Shown: positions 1-5,922 of the stretch, one piece after another | Layout: the number at the start of each line of letters is the position of its first letter | Numbering within the stretch: position 1 is the stretch's first letter | Program-made: the position numbers and the translations under genes | Notes under the pieces: generated by a model | Told to the model about the DNA's origin: nothing | Seen by the model: the letters and a program-made list of their open reading frames with translations, nothing else | The model's database searches: none | Origin: Candidatus Kapaibacterium sp. | GTDB lineage: Bacteria; Bacteroidota; Ignavibacteria; Kapaibacteriales; UBA2268 | DNA length: 6,304 bases | Reading direction: 5' to 3' | Assembly: GCA_028691175.1 (NCBI GenBank) | Contig: JAQUZU010000107.1 | Coordinates: forward strand, 1-6,304

Positions 1-25
1 AAAGGATTTATTTTTTAGAAATTGC

Positions 26-52
26 TAAAGATTTACTTAAATGCGTCGATAA
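26..52 (+). promoter_or_regulatory. sigma-28 (FliA/SigD) promoter of flagellin
   Basis: TAAAGATT (26-33) and GTCGATAA (45-52) are separated by 11 nt. The enterobacterial sigma-28 consensus is TAAAGTTT-N11-GCCGATAA, so the -10 box has one mismatch and the TAAA-to-GCCGATAA distance is the ideal 15 nt. Transcription would start near 59-60, giving a leader of about 66 nt before the flagellin ATG. Flagellin is the archetypal sigma-28 target, and the cluster ends with a gene for a sigma-28 antagonist (FlgM type), which fits. The sigma-28 gene itself is not in the window. Confidence 0.87.
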
Positions 53-75
53 TATCTTTCGATAGGAAAAACTAT

Positions 76-120
76 GCGGCAGGAAGCCCCAAGAAAAGAT
101 AACTTTTTATACATGGAGGT
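76..120 (+). promoter_or_regulatory. putative CsrA-binding leader of flagellin mRNA, including the Shine-Dalgarno
   Basis: Two GGA elements sit in the leader in a CsrA-like setting. The first, AGGAA (81-85), is the loop of a short hairpin GGC (78-80) / GCC (86-88). The second, AUACAUGGAGGU (109-120), matches the CsrA SELEX consensus RUACARGGAUGU at 10 of 12 positions and contains the Shine-Dalgarno GGAGGT (115-120), 5 nt from the ATG. The GGA cores are 33 nt apart, within the range where one CsrA dimer can bridge two sites. A third GGA lies at 65-67. CsrA repression of flagellin translation, relieved by FliW, is known in Bacillus subtilis and Campylobacter. Its presence here is inferred, since neither csrA nor fliW is in view. 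Confidence 0.5.
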
Positions 121-125
121 TTATT

Positions 126-1097
126 ATGCCAGTAGCAATATCAAACGGTGGTCGTATTAGGACCAATAGTGCGGCAGAAAATGCTTATAACGCATTAATG
201 CAGAGCACAAAGTCAATTTCAAAGTCGCAATTAAATATTTCGACAGGTAAAAAAATCAATGCGGCATCTGACGACGTATCGGGTTATATTACGTCGCGTT
301 CTTTGAGTTCAAGAAATGGCTCGTTAAAGCAAGCACTCAACTCGGTTGGTGATGCAAAAAATGTTACCGCAATCGCTCAAGATGCGTTGGATAACATTAA
401 CTCTTTGTTGTCAGACATTAAAGATGCAGCAGCAACTGCCTCGTCCGCAGCATTGGGAACAGATGAAAAAGTCGCTTTGGCAAAAGGTGCATTCAGAATG
501 GCTCAACAAATTCAGACAGTTGTTGATTCTACCGTATTCGGTGGAAAACAATTGTTAGATGGTACATTCTCCGGCGATTGGACAGTAGGATATAAAGCAA
601 ACAATACCCTGCTTACAATCGGAATCGACCTTACGACAAGCAACGCAGACTTTAACACATCTTTTTATGATGCTTCAGGAAATTTCCAGAGCACGAATTC
701 TTTCGATATTAAATCGATTAGCAATACCGGCGCTGCAAATTTCGCAGGCGTTTCAGGTTTGAACCTGAAAAATCTGAACAGTGTAGAAGCAACTGATCTC
801 GATATTTTCTCTACAGAGAATATTAAGACCACTATCCAAAGTTTAACCTTTGCGTTGAACAACATTAACAAAGTAGCTTCTTACATCGGTGGTGTAGAAA
901 ACCGTTTGAGTTCGCAGGATGATCTGCTTACTTCGCAGATTACCAACTATAATGCGGCAATTTCGAGAATTGAAGATACTGATATGGCTGAAGAACAACT
1001 TAGCTTGGTTAAGGCACAGTTTTTGCAGTCTTCTTCATTAACTTCGTTGAGTCAGGCAAATCAAAATCCAAGTTCGTTCTTGCAATTATTCAGATAA
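126..1097 (+). CDS. fliC: flagellin, filament subunit
   Basis: This 323-residue protein is the flagellar filament subunit, exported by the flagellar type III apparatus and polymerised under the FliD cap. The conserved N-terminal helical D0/D1 part covers about residues 5-145, with the signature STGKKINAASDDVSGY at 39-54 and FGGKQLLDG at 138-146. The central variable part is short (about 147-225). The C-terminal D1/D0 part (226-323) has NRLSSQ at 259-264, SRIEDTDMAEEQ at 280-291 and the closing ANQNPSSFLQLFR. The short centre means D2/D3 domains are minimal. Residues aligned with the TLR5-contact helix of Salmonella FliC differ (Ser96, Asp97 and Ala101 in place of Gln89, Arg90 and Leu94). The start at 126 follows Shine-Dalgarno GGAGGT by 5 nt. 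Expression is probably driven by the sigma-28 promoter at 26-52. The symbol could equally be hag or flaA. Confidence 0.96.
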   Translation: MPVAISNGGRIRTNSAAENAYNALMQSTKSISKSQLNISTGKKINAASDDVSGYITSRSLSSRNGSLKQALNSVGDAKNVTAIAQDALDNINSLLSDIKDAAATASSAALGTDEKVALAKGAFRMAQQIQTVVDSTVFGGKQLLDGTFSGDWTVGYKANNTLLTIGIDLTTSNADFNTSFYDASGNFQSTNSFDIKSISNTGAANFAGVSGLNLKNLNSVEATDLDIFSTENIKTTIQSLTFALNNINKVASYIGGVENRLSSQDDLLTSQITNYNAAISRIEDTDMAEEQLSLVKAQFLQSSSLTSLSQANQNPSSFLQLFR

Positions 1098-1143
1098 GAG
1101 CAAACAAGATAAGCCGAAATTCGACGCTTGATTATTGAATAAT

Positions 1144-1179
1144 GGAAGCAGGGGAAAGGGTGACCTATCTCCTGTTTCC
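1144..1179 (+). terminator. strong GNRA-capped hairpin in the flagellin 3' region, without a U-tract
   Basis: The arms 1144-1155 and 1168-1179 form 12 pairs (two of them G-U). After one A/A mismatch, AGG (1157-1159) pairs with CCT (1164-1166) around a GTGA tetraloop (1160-1163), a GNRA type. No run of T follows (AAGTTTATAAAAAATT), so it is not a canonical intrinsic terminator. It lies between flagellin (stop at 1097) and fliS (start at 1214). It could be a partial terminator, an RNA processing or stability element setting flagellin mRNA well above the chaperone and cap mRNA, or a Rho-assisted end. The feature type is a best fit. The structure is seen in the sequence and its function is inferred. 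Confidence 0.6.
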
Positions 1180-1213
1180 AAGTTTATAAAAAATTACTAT
1201 AAGGAATACATTT

Positions 1214-1561
1214 ATGGCAACCTTAGCACAACAAATGGCGGCACGCAAAGCGTATGGAACAAAAGGAAAAGTTCCGTCGTACCTAGAGCAGGAAGTATAT
1301 TCTTGGAGCAAAGAAAAAATTATCCTCAAGATGTATGATTTATTCATAGTTAGTTGCAAACGTGGTGACGTGCAAAAAATGAGCAGAGTACTTATCGAAC
1401 TTATGGGAGCACTGAATTTCGATTACGAAGAAACCGCTACCCGCTTATATCGCCTGTATGAGTATTGCCAAAGATGTATTTTCCAGAAAAAATACGACGA
1501 AGCAATTAGGATTATACAGGAATTACGCCAGGCATGGGCACAAACATTTGACCTCGAGTAA
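1214..1561 (+). CDS. fliS: FliS-type flagellin export chaperone
   Basis: This 115-residue, all-helical cytoplasmic protein is recognised as FliS, which binds the disordered C-terminus of flagellin and delivers it to the export gate. Matching elements are YLEQEVYSWSKEKIILKMYD (23-42), corresponding to the usual 'Y...v...sp..Lv.mLYDg' helix; TRLYRLYEYCQRCI (76-89), corresponding to 'L..LYdYm.rrL'; and IIQELRQAW (100-108), the typical last helix before the end. It is slightly shorter than the usual 120-135 residues, with a compact segment between helix 2 and helix 3 (about 48-75). Its position directly between flagellin and fliD supports the call. An AAGGAA Shine-Dalgarno (1201-1206) precedes the ATG by 7 nt. 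No separate promoter is convincing, so read-through from the flagellin promoter is likely. Confidence 0.88.
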   Translation: MATLAQQMAARKAYGTKGKVPSYLEQEVYSWSKEKIILKMYDLFIVSCKRGDVQKMSRVLIELMGALNFDYEETATRLYRLYEYCQRCIFQKKYDEAIRIIQELRQAWAQTFDLE

Positions 1562-1576
1562 AAAAGGAAAATAGCT

Positions 1577-3154
1577 ATGGCAACGACAGATATTTCGTCT
1601 TCGCTTTCGTCCTCAACTTCAAGTTCGAGCACTACGCAACTTGATCAGTTGGTCGAAGCATACAAACAGACCAGACAGTCTGAACTCGATACTCTGACGA
1701 CGAAAAAGTCAGAGATCGAAGGGAAAATGACGTTCTATAGTGTCCTCCGTAATCGTGTAAGTGCAGTTACGTCCGAACTCGATAAGTATTACCGGGTTAA
1801 AAACGACAGCGATGACGATGATACTAATGATGTTTATGATACGGAATTTAAAGAAACAGCCGATAAACTGGTTAGTGCGAAAAAAGTAAGCTCGAGCGAC
1901 GAAGATTTCGTAACTGCTACTGCTTCAAGTACTGCGGATACCGGTATTAACGATATTCGCGTAAATCGATTGGCTACAAATGATCAGTTTACATCACGTC
2001 AGATTACGCTCGAAAATAAAACGGCTATCGAGCCGGGCACAATTACTTATACTGTGAAAGTTCTCGATGATGACGGCGAACTGACAGATGAAGATGGCAA
2101 TAAATATAATAATGTAGACCTGAAAATTAAAATTGCCGAGGACGATACAAACGAATCGGTGATGAAAAAAATTGTAAGTGCGGTAAACGGTAAAAGTGAT
2201 CTGAATTTTTCTGCATCATTCATGAAAGATACGGATACGACCGGCCGCGTGGTATTTACAGCAAAAGAAGCCGGTGCGGAGAATCAGGTCGATCTCTCCT
2301 TCCTGACAGAGGGTGAAAGCGCAAATTCCGAATTGAACAGCATGCTCGGACTCGATAATATTAATTCGGACCGAACTTCTATCTCGACCGATGTTACTGC
2401 CGCAAAATTCCGTATCGCCGATACTTCCGAACTAAACAGCAAACTTGTAGTGAACGGAATTGAAGTAACAAAAAGCACAAATTCCATCGATGATTTGTTG
2501 CCGGGCGTTACGATTACGCTGAAACAAGTGCACGAAGATGACGATCGCACTACAACTTTAACTACTACGAACGACAGCAAAACAGTAATAACAAATATTA
2601 CAAATGCAATCGATTCGTATAATCAGGTGATTACGCATTTGAAGGAAAATACTTCGATGTTGCGCAGCGATTCCGGCACAAATTCCCTGCTGACAAAGCT
2701 CCGTAACCTTGCTACGACATATATTGAACCGGAAGAACCGGATCCGGTCGGAGCGGAAGAAACGGAAATAGCACCGAAATATATCACGAACCTGGGATTT
2801 GAGGTTGGCTCTGACGGCACTCTTTCAATTTCGGATTCAGATGTGATAACAGAATTGCTGGAGTCCGACGGTGGGTCGCAGAAAATTTCGTGGTTTTTTA
2901 ATTCCGAAAACGGTTTTATGTCGAAATTGTATAAAATAATTAGCGATGTTACCGATGATGACGGTTTGATAAAAACACGTACCAAGTCTTTGCAAGATCA
3001 ATTAGACGCAAATGCGGATAAAATCACAACAATGGAAGATCGAATTGATACTGCTGCCGAATCGATGCGGAAGCAATACACTTCGATTCTAGAAACATAT
3101 AATGAGCAAGTATCACAATATGAAACATGGACTAAACTACTCGAGAGTATGTAG
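1577..3154 (+). CDS. fliD: flagellar filament cap protein FliD (HAP2)
   Basis: This 525-residue protein is the distal cap that folds and inserts exported flagellin at the filament tip. The N-terminal FliD domain spans about 20-140, with coiled-coil TTKKSEIEGKMTFYSVLRNR (41-60) and the family block SSSDEDFVTATASSTADTG (105-123) followed by INDIRVNRLA. The centre (about 150-270) is variable and acidic. Residues 276-360 carry the typical 'A.F.i....L.vNGi.v....N.iddllPGVTitL' stretch followed by SYNQVI. The FliD C-terminal domain (about 400-525) has FEVGSDGTLSIS (408-419) and a long terminal coiled coil from about 463. Unusual: the canonical N-terminal 'GLGSGLD' is replaced by a serine/threonine run (7-20) without glycine. 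There is also an acidic patch at 77-90. It begins 15 nt after fliS with Shine-Dalgarno AAGGA at 1564-1568. Confidence 0.93.
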   Translation: MATTDISSSLSSSTSSSSTTQLDQLVEAYKQTRQSELDTLTTKKSEIEGKMTFYSVLRNRVSAVTSELDKYYRVKNDSDDDDTNDVYDTEFKETADKLVSAKKVSSSDEDFVTATASSTADTGINDIRVNRLATNDQFTSRQITLENKTAIEPGTITYTVKVLDDDGELTDEDGNKYNNVDLKIKIAEDDTNESVMKKIVSAVNGKSDLNFSASFMKDTDTTGRVVFTAKEAGAENQVDLSFLTEGESANSELNSMLGLDNINSDRTSISTDVTAAKFRIADTSELNSKLVVNGIEVTKSTNSIDDLLPGVTITLKQVHEDDDRTTTLTTTNDSKTVITNITNAIDSYNQVITHLKENTSMLRSDSGTNSLLTKLRNLATTYIEPEEPDPVGAEETEIAPKYITNLGFEVGSDGTLSISDSDVITELLESDGGSQKISWFFNSENGFMSKLYKIISDVTDDDGLIKTRTKSLQDQLDANADKITTMEDRIDTAAESMRKQYTSILETYNEQVSQYETWTKLLESM

Positions 3155-3163
3155 TTTGTGATT

Positions 3164-3176
3164 AAGGAGATAGGTC
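3164..3176 (+). promoter_or_regulatory. strong ribosome binding site of flaG, complementary to the flagellin 3' hairpin
   Basis: AAGGAG (3164-3169) lies 7 nt before the flaG ATG, the strongest Shine-Dalgarno in the operon downstream of flagellin. The 13 bases AGGAGATAGGTCA (3165-3177, reaching the A of the ATG) are the exact reverse complement of 1161-1173 in the flagellin 3' hairpin. The complementarity is read directly from the sequence. Whether it regulates flaG is open. Confidence 0.75.
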
Positions 3177-3596
3177 ATGATACAGAAAATTTCGCAAACA
3201 GAAAAATTTTTTGCAGAAACATCGTATCAATTTCAGCAAAATTTTGTAAATTCGCAAACCGAGCAATCGGCTGATTTTAATTTAGATGTCGAAAGGTCGG
3301 ATTATTCCGTCGAGGAAAGCGAAGAAAAAAGTAGAAGTAAAAGTGATACAACAACTAAAAACGTTGTTGACTATCGGAATTTATCTGATACATTTCAGGA
3401 AATTCTCGGTGATAGTAAACTTGGGGTAGAATTTAGAAAAGACGAAGAAACGCAAATCATGACTGTTAATGTAATCGATAGAGAAACCAAAGAAATCGTG
3501 CGGCAAATTCCACCGGAGGTAACGATTAAGATTGCAAAAATGGTCTCGCATCTAAGTGCCTCAGAAACCGGCAACATTACGAATGCAAAAATATGA
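3177..3596 (+). CDS. flaG: FlaG family flagellar protein
   Basis: This 139-residue protein has a C-terminal FlaG domain (about 65-129). The hallmark is VIDRETKEIVRQIPPE (99-114), corresponding to the family 'VvD..TgEvIRQIPpee', preceded by the beta strand GVEFRKDEETQIMTVNV (83-99) and followed by a helix. The first 64 residues look disordered and polar (Ser, Glu, Lys and Gln rich). FlaG proteins sit beside fliD in many genomes and influence filament length in some species. The exact molecular role is not settled. It begins 22 nt after fliD and its last codons overlap the next gene by 4 bp (ATGA), so it belongs to the same operon. Confidence 0.88.
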   Translation: MIQKISQTEKFFAETSYQFQQNFVNSQTEQSADFNLDVERSDYSVEESEEKSRSKSDTTTKNVVDYRNLSDTFQEILGDSKLGVEFRKDEETQIMTVNVIDRETKEIVRQIPPEVTIKIAKMVSHLSASETGNITNAKI

Positions 3597-3946
3597 GAAT
3601 CAATGACGACATAATCGAAAACGAACTTTATGATTTGTATGCCATGTCCATAAAAATTTGCGGATTATGTTGTGTGCACATTGATGATCCGGTTATATAT
3701 AATGACCTCGCAAACTTGTATTATAAACGTGCAATTGTTTTGCGAAAATTTGAAAAATATGCCGCAGACAATGAATCAAAACAGCATCTGAAGGAAATTA
3801 TTCGCAGAAATTCTAAAGTTGTTGAAGAAATTACCGATAAAGAAAACCAGATACACGAAATCTTGGAGAACAAGAAAAACACTTTAGCCGCGAAATTGCG
3901 GGAATTGAACAATAATCAACGCGTGCTAATTTATCATAACAGGTAA
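3593..3946 (+). CDS. small helical protein, probable FliT-like flagellar chaperone
   Basis: This 117-residue protein is predicted to be almost all helix and soluble, with no signal peptide. The second half, LKEIIRRNSKVVEEITDKEN (66-85) followed by a charged helix to RVLIYHNR, has the FliT pattern of a helix with 'I...d..i..li', then a long charged helix ending in a short aromatic motif. FliT is the export chaperone of FliD and commonly follows fliS-fliD, so the position agrees. FlgN-like or a lineage-specific chaperone are alternatives, and identity is by pattern and context only. The start overlaps the flaG stop (ATGA). No Shine-Dalgarno is visible in front of it, so translation is probably coupled to flaG. 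Cysteines 23, 26 and 27 cluster as CGLCC, unusual in a protein of this kind. Confidence 0.62.
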   Translation: MRINDDIIENELYDLYAMSIKICGLCCVHIDDPVIYNDLANLYYKRAIVLRKFEKYAADNESKQHLKEIIRRNSKVVEEITDKENQIHEILENKKNTLAAKLRELNNNQRVLIYHNR

Positions 3947-3950
3947 AGCC

Positions 3951-4199
3951 ATGAAAATACAGAATTTAAATAACAAATTAGATGTCTATGCCACAAATTT
4001 TGTGAAGCAGGCAAAGCCGGCGGAAGCAAGCGAGGAAAATGCTGCTACCGAAGCAGTAGCATCTAAAAAAACGGACAAATTGGAACTGTCGGCACAGGCA
4101 AAAAATCTTAGCGCGATATACGAGAATATTGCAAACGGCGTTTATGATTCAGATGAGGTTATGGACGAAGTCGCAAGCAAGATACTGAAGGATATATAG
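3951..4199 (+). CDS. flgM: FlgM-type anti-sigma-28 factor
   Basis: This 82-residue protein starts with MKI, as many FlgM proteins do. It has a low-complexity, probably disordered Ala/Glu/Lys N-terminal half, and then TDKLELSAQAKNLS (41-54), corresponding to the family 'vDkveiSs.Akel'. ENIANGVYDSDEVMDEVASK (58-77) corresponds to 'lk..I..G.Y.vd...iA.kml'. FlgM binds and holds sigma-28 until it is exported through the completed hook-basal body. Compared with typical FlgM, the helix-rich stretch between the SAQAK motif and the GxY motif is shortened by roughly 15 residues. It starts 4 nt after the preceding stop. Only a weak AGG (3941-3943) serves as Shine-Dalgarno. Lying at the end of an operon probably read by sigma-28, it would form a negative feedback loop. 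Confidence 0.78.
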   Translation: MKIQNLNNKLDVYATNFVKQAKPAEASEENAATEAVASKKTDKLELSAQAKNLSAIYENIANGVYDSDEVMDEVASKILKDI

Positions 4200-4200
4200 C

Positions 4201-4245
4201 AAAAAAAAAAAAAGAGCCGAGCCGAGTTGTAACGGCTTTTTTTTT
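4201..4245 (+). terminator. intrinsic terminator of the flagellar operon, possibly bidirectional
   Basis: One nt after the flgM stop there is a 13-A run (4201-4213), then GAGCCGAGCCGAG with AGCCG twice (4215-4219 and 4220-4224), and CGGCT (4233-4237) opening a 9-T run (4237-4245). Either AGCCG copy can pair with CGGCT. With the first copy the A-run also pairs with the T-run, giving about 13 pairs. The A-run would serve as a U-tract for transcripts on the opposite strand, so it may work both ways. No minus-strand gene is in view to use it. Confidence 0.85.
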
Positions 4246-4370
4246 GCGTTAATTTGTTTATGTCGTGAAAATTCCTTAACTTGAATTTTTATAATGTGCA
4301 ATTCACATATTCAGATTATCGATAACTAAAAACAGACTTCTAAGCAATATAGTAGGAAAAGGAAACGAAT
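4246..4370 (+). promoter_or_regulatory. ssb upstream region with a candidate -10 box and small palindromes
   Basis: This 125-nt gap holds TATAAT at 4290-4295 (followed by G), a good housekeeping -10, but no clear -35 at 16-18 nt upstream. Just downstream lies the inverted repeat ATGTG-N5-CACAT (4294-4308) and the perfect 10-bp palindrome TTATCGATAA (4316-4325). Both are short and in AT-rich DNA, so chance is possible. A good Shine-Dalgarno, AAGGAA (4359-4364), stands 6 nt before the ssb ATG. Because the preceding terminator is strong, ssb needs its own promoter here, which is the main reason for the call. Confidence 0.4.
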
Positions 4371-4874
4371 ATGGCAAGAACATTGAACAAAGTGATGTTG
4401 ATTGGCAACGTCGGCAAAGATCCGGAACTGAAATATACTCCGAGTGGAATTCCGGTTACGACATTTAGACTCGCTACTGCCGAGACTTGGAGGGATCGCG
4501 ATTCGCATACGCAACTCCACACCGATTGGCATACCATAGTAGCATGGAGAGGGCTTGCGGAAGTAATTAACAAACTCGTAAAAAAGGGAAATCGCATTTA
4601 TATTGAAGGGCGAATCCAGACGCGATCGTTCGACGATAAAAACGGGCAAAAGCGGCATGTAGTCGAGATTTTGGCTGATAACATGATGCTGCTCGACCAA
4701 AAGAGAAACAAAGACGACGAGCCGGAAACTGAAAACGATGGCGAATTTATCGATACGACGATGTCGCACGATTTTGATATGTATAATCTTGCGGAAGATA
4801 ACGATGAAACATACTTCGGGCGCGTTCCGAAAGATATGAATGAGGAAAATGGCGAAATAGATTTTAATATTTAA
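4371..4874 (+). CDS. ssb: single-stranded DNA-binding protein
   Basis: This 167-residue protein coats single-stranded DNA in replication, repair and recombination. The OB fold spans about 4-110: LNKVMLIGNVGKDPELKYTP (5-24), FRLATAETW (32-40), TDWHTIVAWRGLAEVINKLV (51-70), then KKGNRIYIEGRIQTRSF (71-87) and VVEILADNMMLL (97-108). Trp40, Trp53 and Trp59 occupy positions of the known DNA-stacking aromatics. The tail (111-167) is acidic and flexible as expected. It ends GEIDFNI instead of the usual DDDIPF-type tip, so the partner-binding peptide is atypical. It is a single-gene transcription unit between two terminators. Confidence 0.96.
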   Translation: MARTLNKVMLIGNVGKDPELKYTPSGIPVTTFRLATAETWRDRDSHTQLHTDWHTIVAWRGLAEVINKLVKKGNRIYIEGRIQTRSFDDKNGQKRHVVEILADNMMLLDQKRNKDDEPETENDGEFIDTTMSHDFDMYNLAEDNDETYFGRVPKDMNEENGEIDFNI

Positions 4875-4917
4875 GATCAATAATTCCCCGAAATTTTGTA
4901 ATTTTGCAGTTGCATGG

Positions 4918-4946
4918 AAGCCCTTATTTGTATAAAGGGCTTTTTT
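4918..4946 (+). terminator. intrinsic terminator after ssb
   Basis: AAGCCCTT (4918-4925) pairs perfectly with AAGGGCTT (4935-4942) around the 9-nt loop 4926-4934, and T6 (4941-4946) follows. It lies 43 nt after the ssb stop. Confidence 0.9.
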
Positions 4947-4977
4947 GTGAATGTAAACTATTGATATGTAAATAATT

Positions 4978-5922
4978 ATGAAAAATAATCACGCCTCCGA
5001 CGTCAAAGTCGGCATTGTCTCGCTTGCTGCGATGCTGGTTTTGTTAATAGGAATTATCCTCGGGAAGGGCATCGGACTTGGCTCTACCACGCTCATAAAA
5101 ATGCGCTTTCCAAACTCCGGCTCGATTCAGACGACAAGTCCCGTGCTGATTAACGGCGTAAAGCGTGGCAGCGTAAAGGACGTGATTAATGATCGCGGCA
5201 GCGTCTTGATTACTGCCGAGATGGATAATATTGACGATATTTATTCAGATGCAACCGCACAAATTTCGATTCTCGAAATTACGGGCGGAAAAAAAATAGA
5301 GATTATGCCCGGAAAATCCGGCACAAAATTCAGTGCTTCAAGTGAAATTCCCGGCAAAACTCCGGCTGACCTTGCGGATTTAGTTGCGAGAGCAGGCGAA
5401 TTGGTCGAAAATGTAGAGACTTTGCTTGTCGATGCCGATACGGCGATCCGTGCCGTAAATACAATTCTCGCTGATGGAGTTGTAAATGAAAAAGTGCGGA
5501 ATATTCTCGGTAATACGGAAAATTTGACGCAAAGTCTGAATAAATTTGTAGATCGAAATGTAGCCGACCTCGAGTCATGCGTGAAAAACGCAAACCATAT
5601 TGTGGCACAGTTGCGGACATCAATCGACAAAAACGAGCCGAAAGTCTCTGCTCTCGTCGATGAACTCGGCACGACAGTCAAAAAGACGAATGCACTTCTG
5701 GCTAATATCGATAATACTCTCGGCGAGGCTTCGGGAACGCTTGACGATATAAAGAAAATAACCCGAAAAATTAATTCCGGCGAGGGTACGATCGGAAAAA
5801 TAATATATGACGACAATTTCGCTAAATCGCTCGATTCAACTCTTTTTGAACTGAACGATTTAGTTAAGCAGTTGAAAAAATATGGAATTAATGCCAATAT
5901 TCGGCTTGGTTCCAGACCATAA
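4978..5922 (+). CDS. MCE/MlaD family lipid-transport protein
   Basis: This 314-residue periplasmic protein is anchored in the inner membrane by one N-terminal helix (about 11-34). The single MCE domain spans about 36-115, with NSGSIQTTSPVLINGVKRGS (46-65) matching the family 'GL..GapV.i.GV.vG.V' core and ITGGKKIEIMPG (101-112) its closing strand. A long helical tail (about 128-300) follows, with repeated Asn/Leu/Asp heptad-like spacing, expected to form the shared helical channel of the hexamer. NSGEGTIGKIIYDDNF (266-281) near the C-terminus is typical of MCE proteins in FCB bacteria. MCE proteins pair with an ABC permease and ATPase (MlaE and MlaF types) to move lipids between membranes. These partners are not adjacent here. 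No Shine-Dalgarno is visible. The in-frame stop at 4969-4971 rules out a longer protein, and the next Met (19) lies inside the anchor, so 4978 is preferred. Confidence 0.9.
   Translation: MKNNHASDVKVGIVSLAAMLVLLIGIILGKGIGLGSTTLIKMRFPNSGSIQTTSPVLINGVKRGSVKDVINDRGSVLITAEMDNIDDIYSDATAQISILEITGGKKIEIMPGKSGTKFSASSEIPGKTPADLADLVARAGELVENVETLLVDADTAIRAVNTILADGVVNEKVRNILGNTENLTQSLNKFVDRNVADLESCVKNANHIVAQLRTSIDKNEPKVSALVDELGTTVKKTNALLANIDNTLGEASGTLDDIKKITRKINSGEGTIGKIIYDDNFAKSLDSTLFELNDLVKQLKKYGINANIRLGSRP

Noticed and set aside
1..25. T-rich start of the window as the tail of an upstream terminator.
   Set aside because: The stem would lie outside the window, so nothing can be supported.
1095..1120. 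Possible second sigma-28 promoter ahead of fliS (TAAG, then GCCGAAAT after 14 nt).
   Set aside because: The -35 has one mismatch in four, the -10 has two in eight and the spacing is one short. It begins inside the flagellin stop codon and is far weaker than the promoter at 26-52.
1111..1129. Small inverted repeat AAGC...GCTT after flagellin as a terminator.
   Set aside because: Only four pairs with no T-run. The hairpin at 1144-1179 is much stronger.
2284..2985. Long minus-strand open frames inside fliD (also inside ssb and the MCE gene).
   Set aside because: They lie antisense to well-supported genes, have no recognisable protein pattern and no ribosome binding sites, and result from codon bias of the sense genes.
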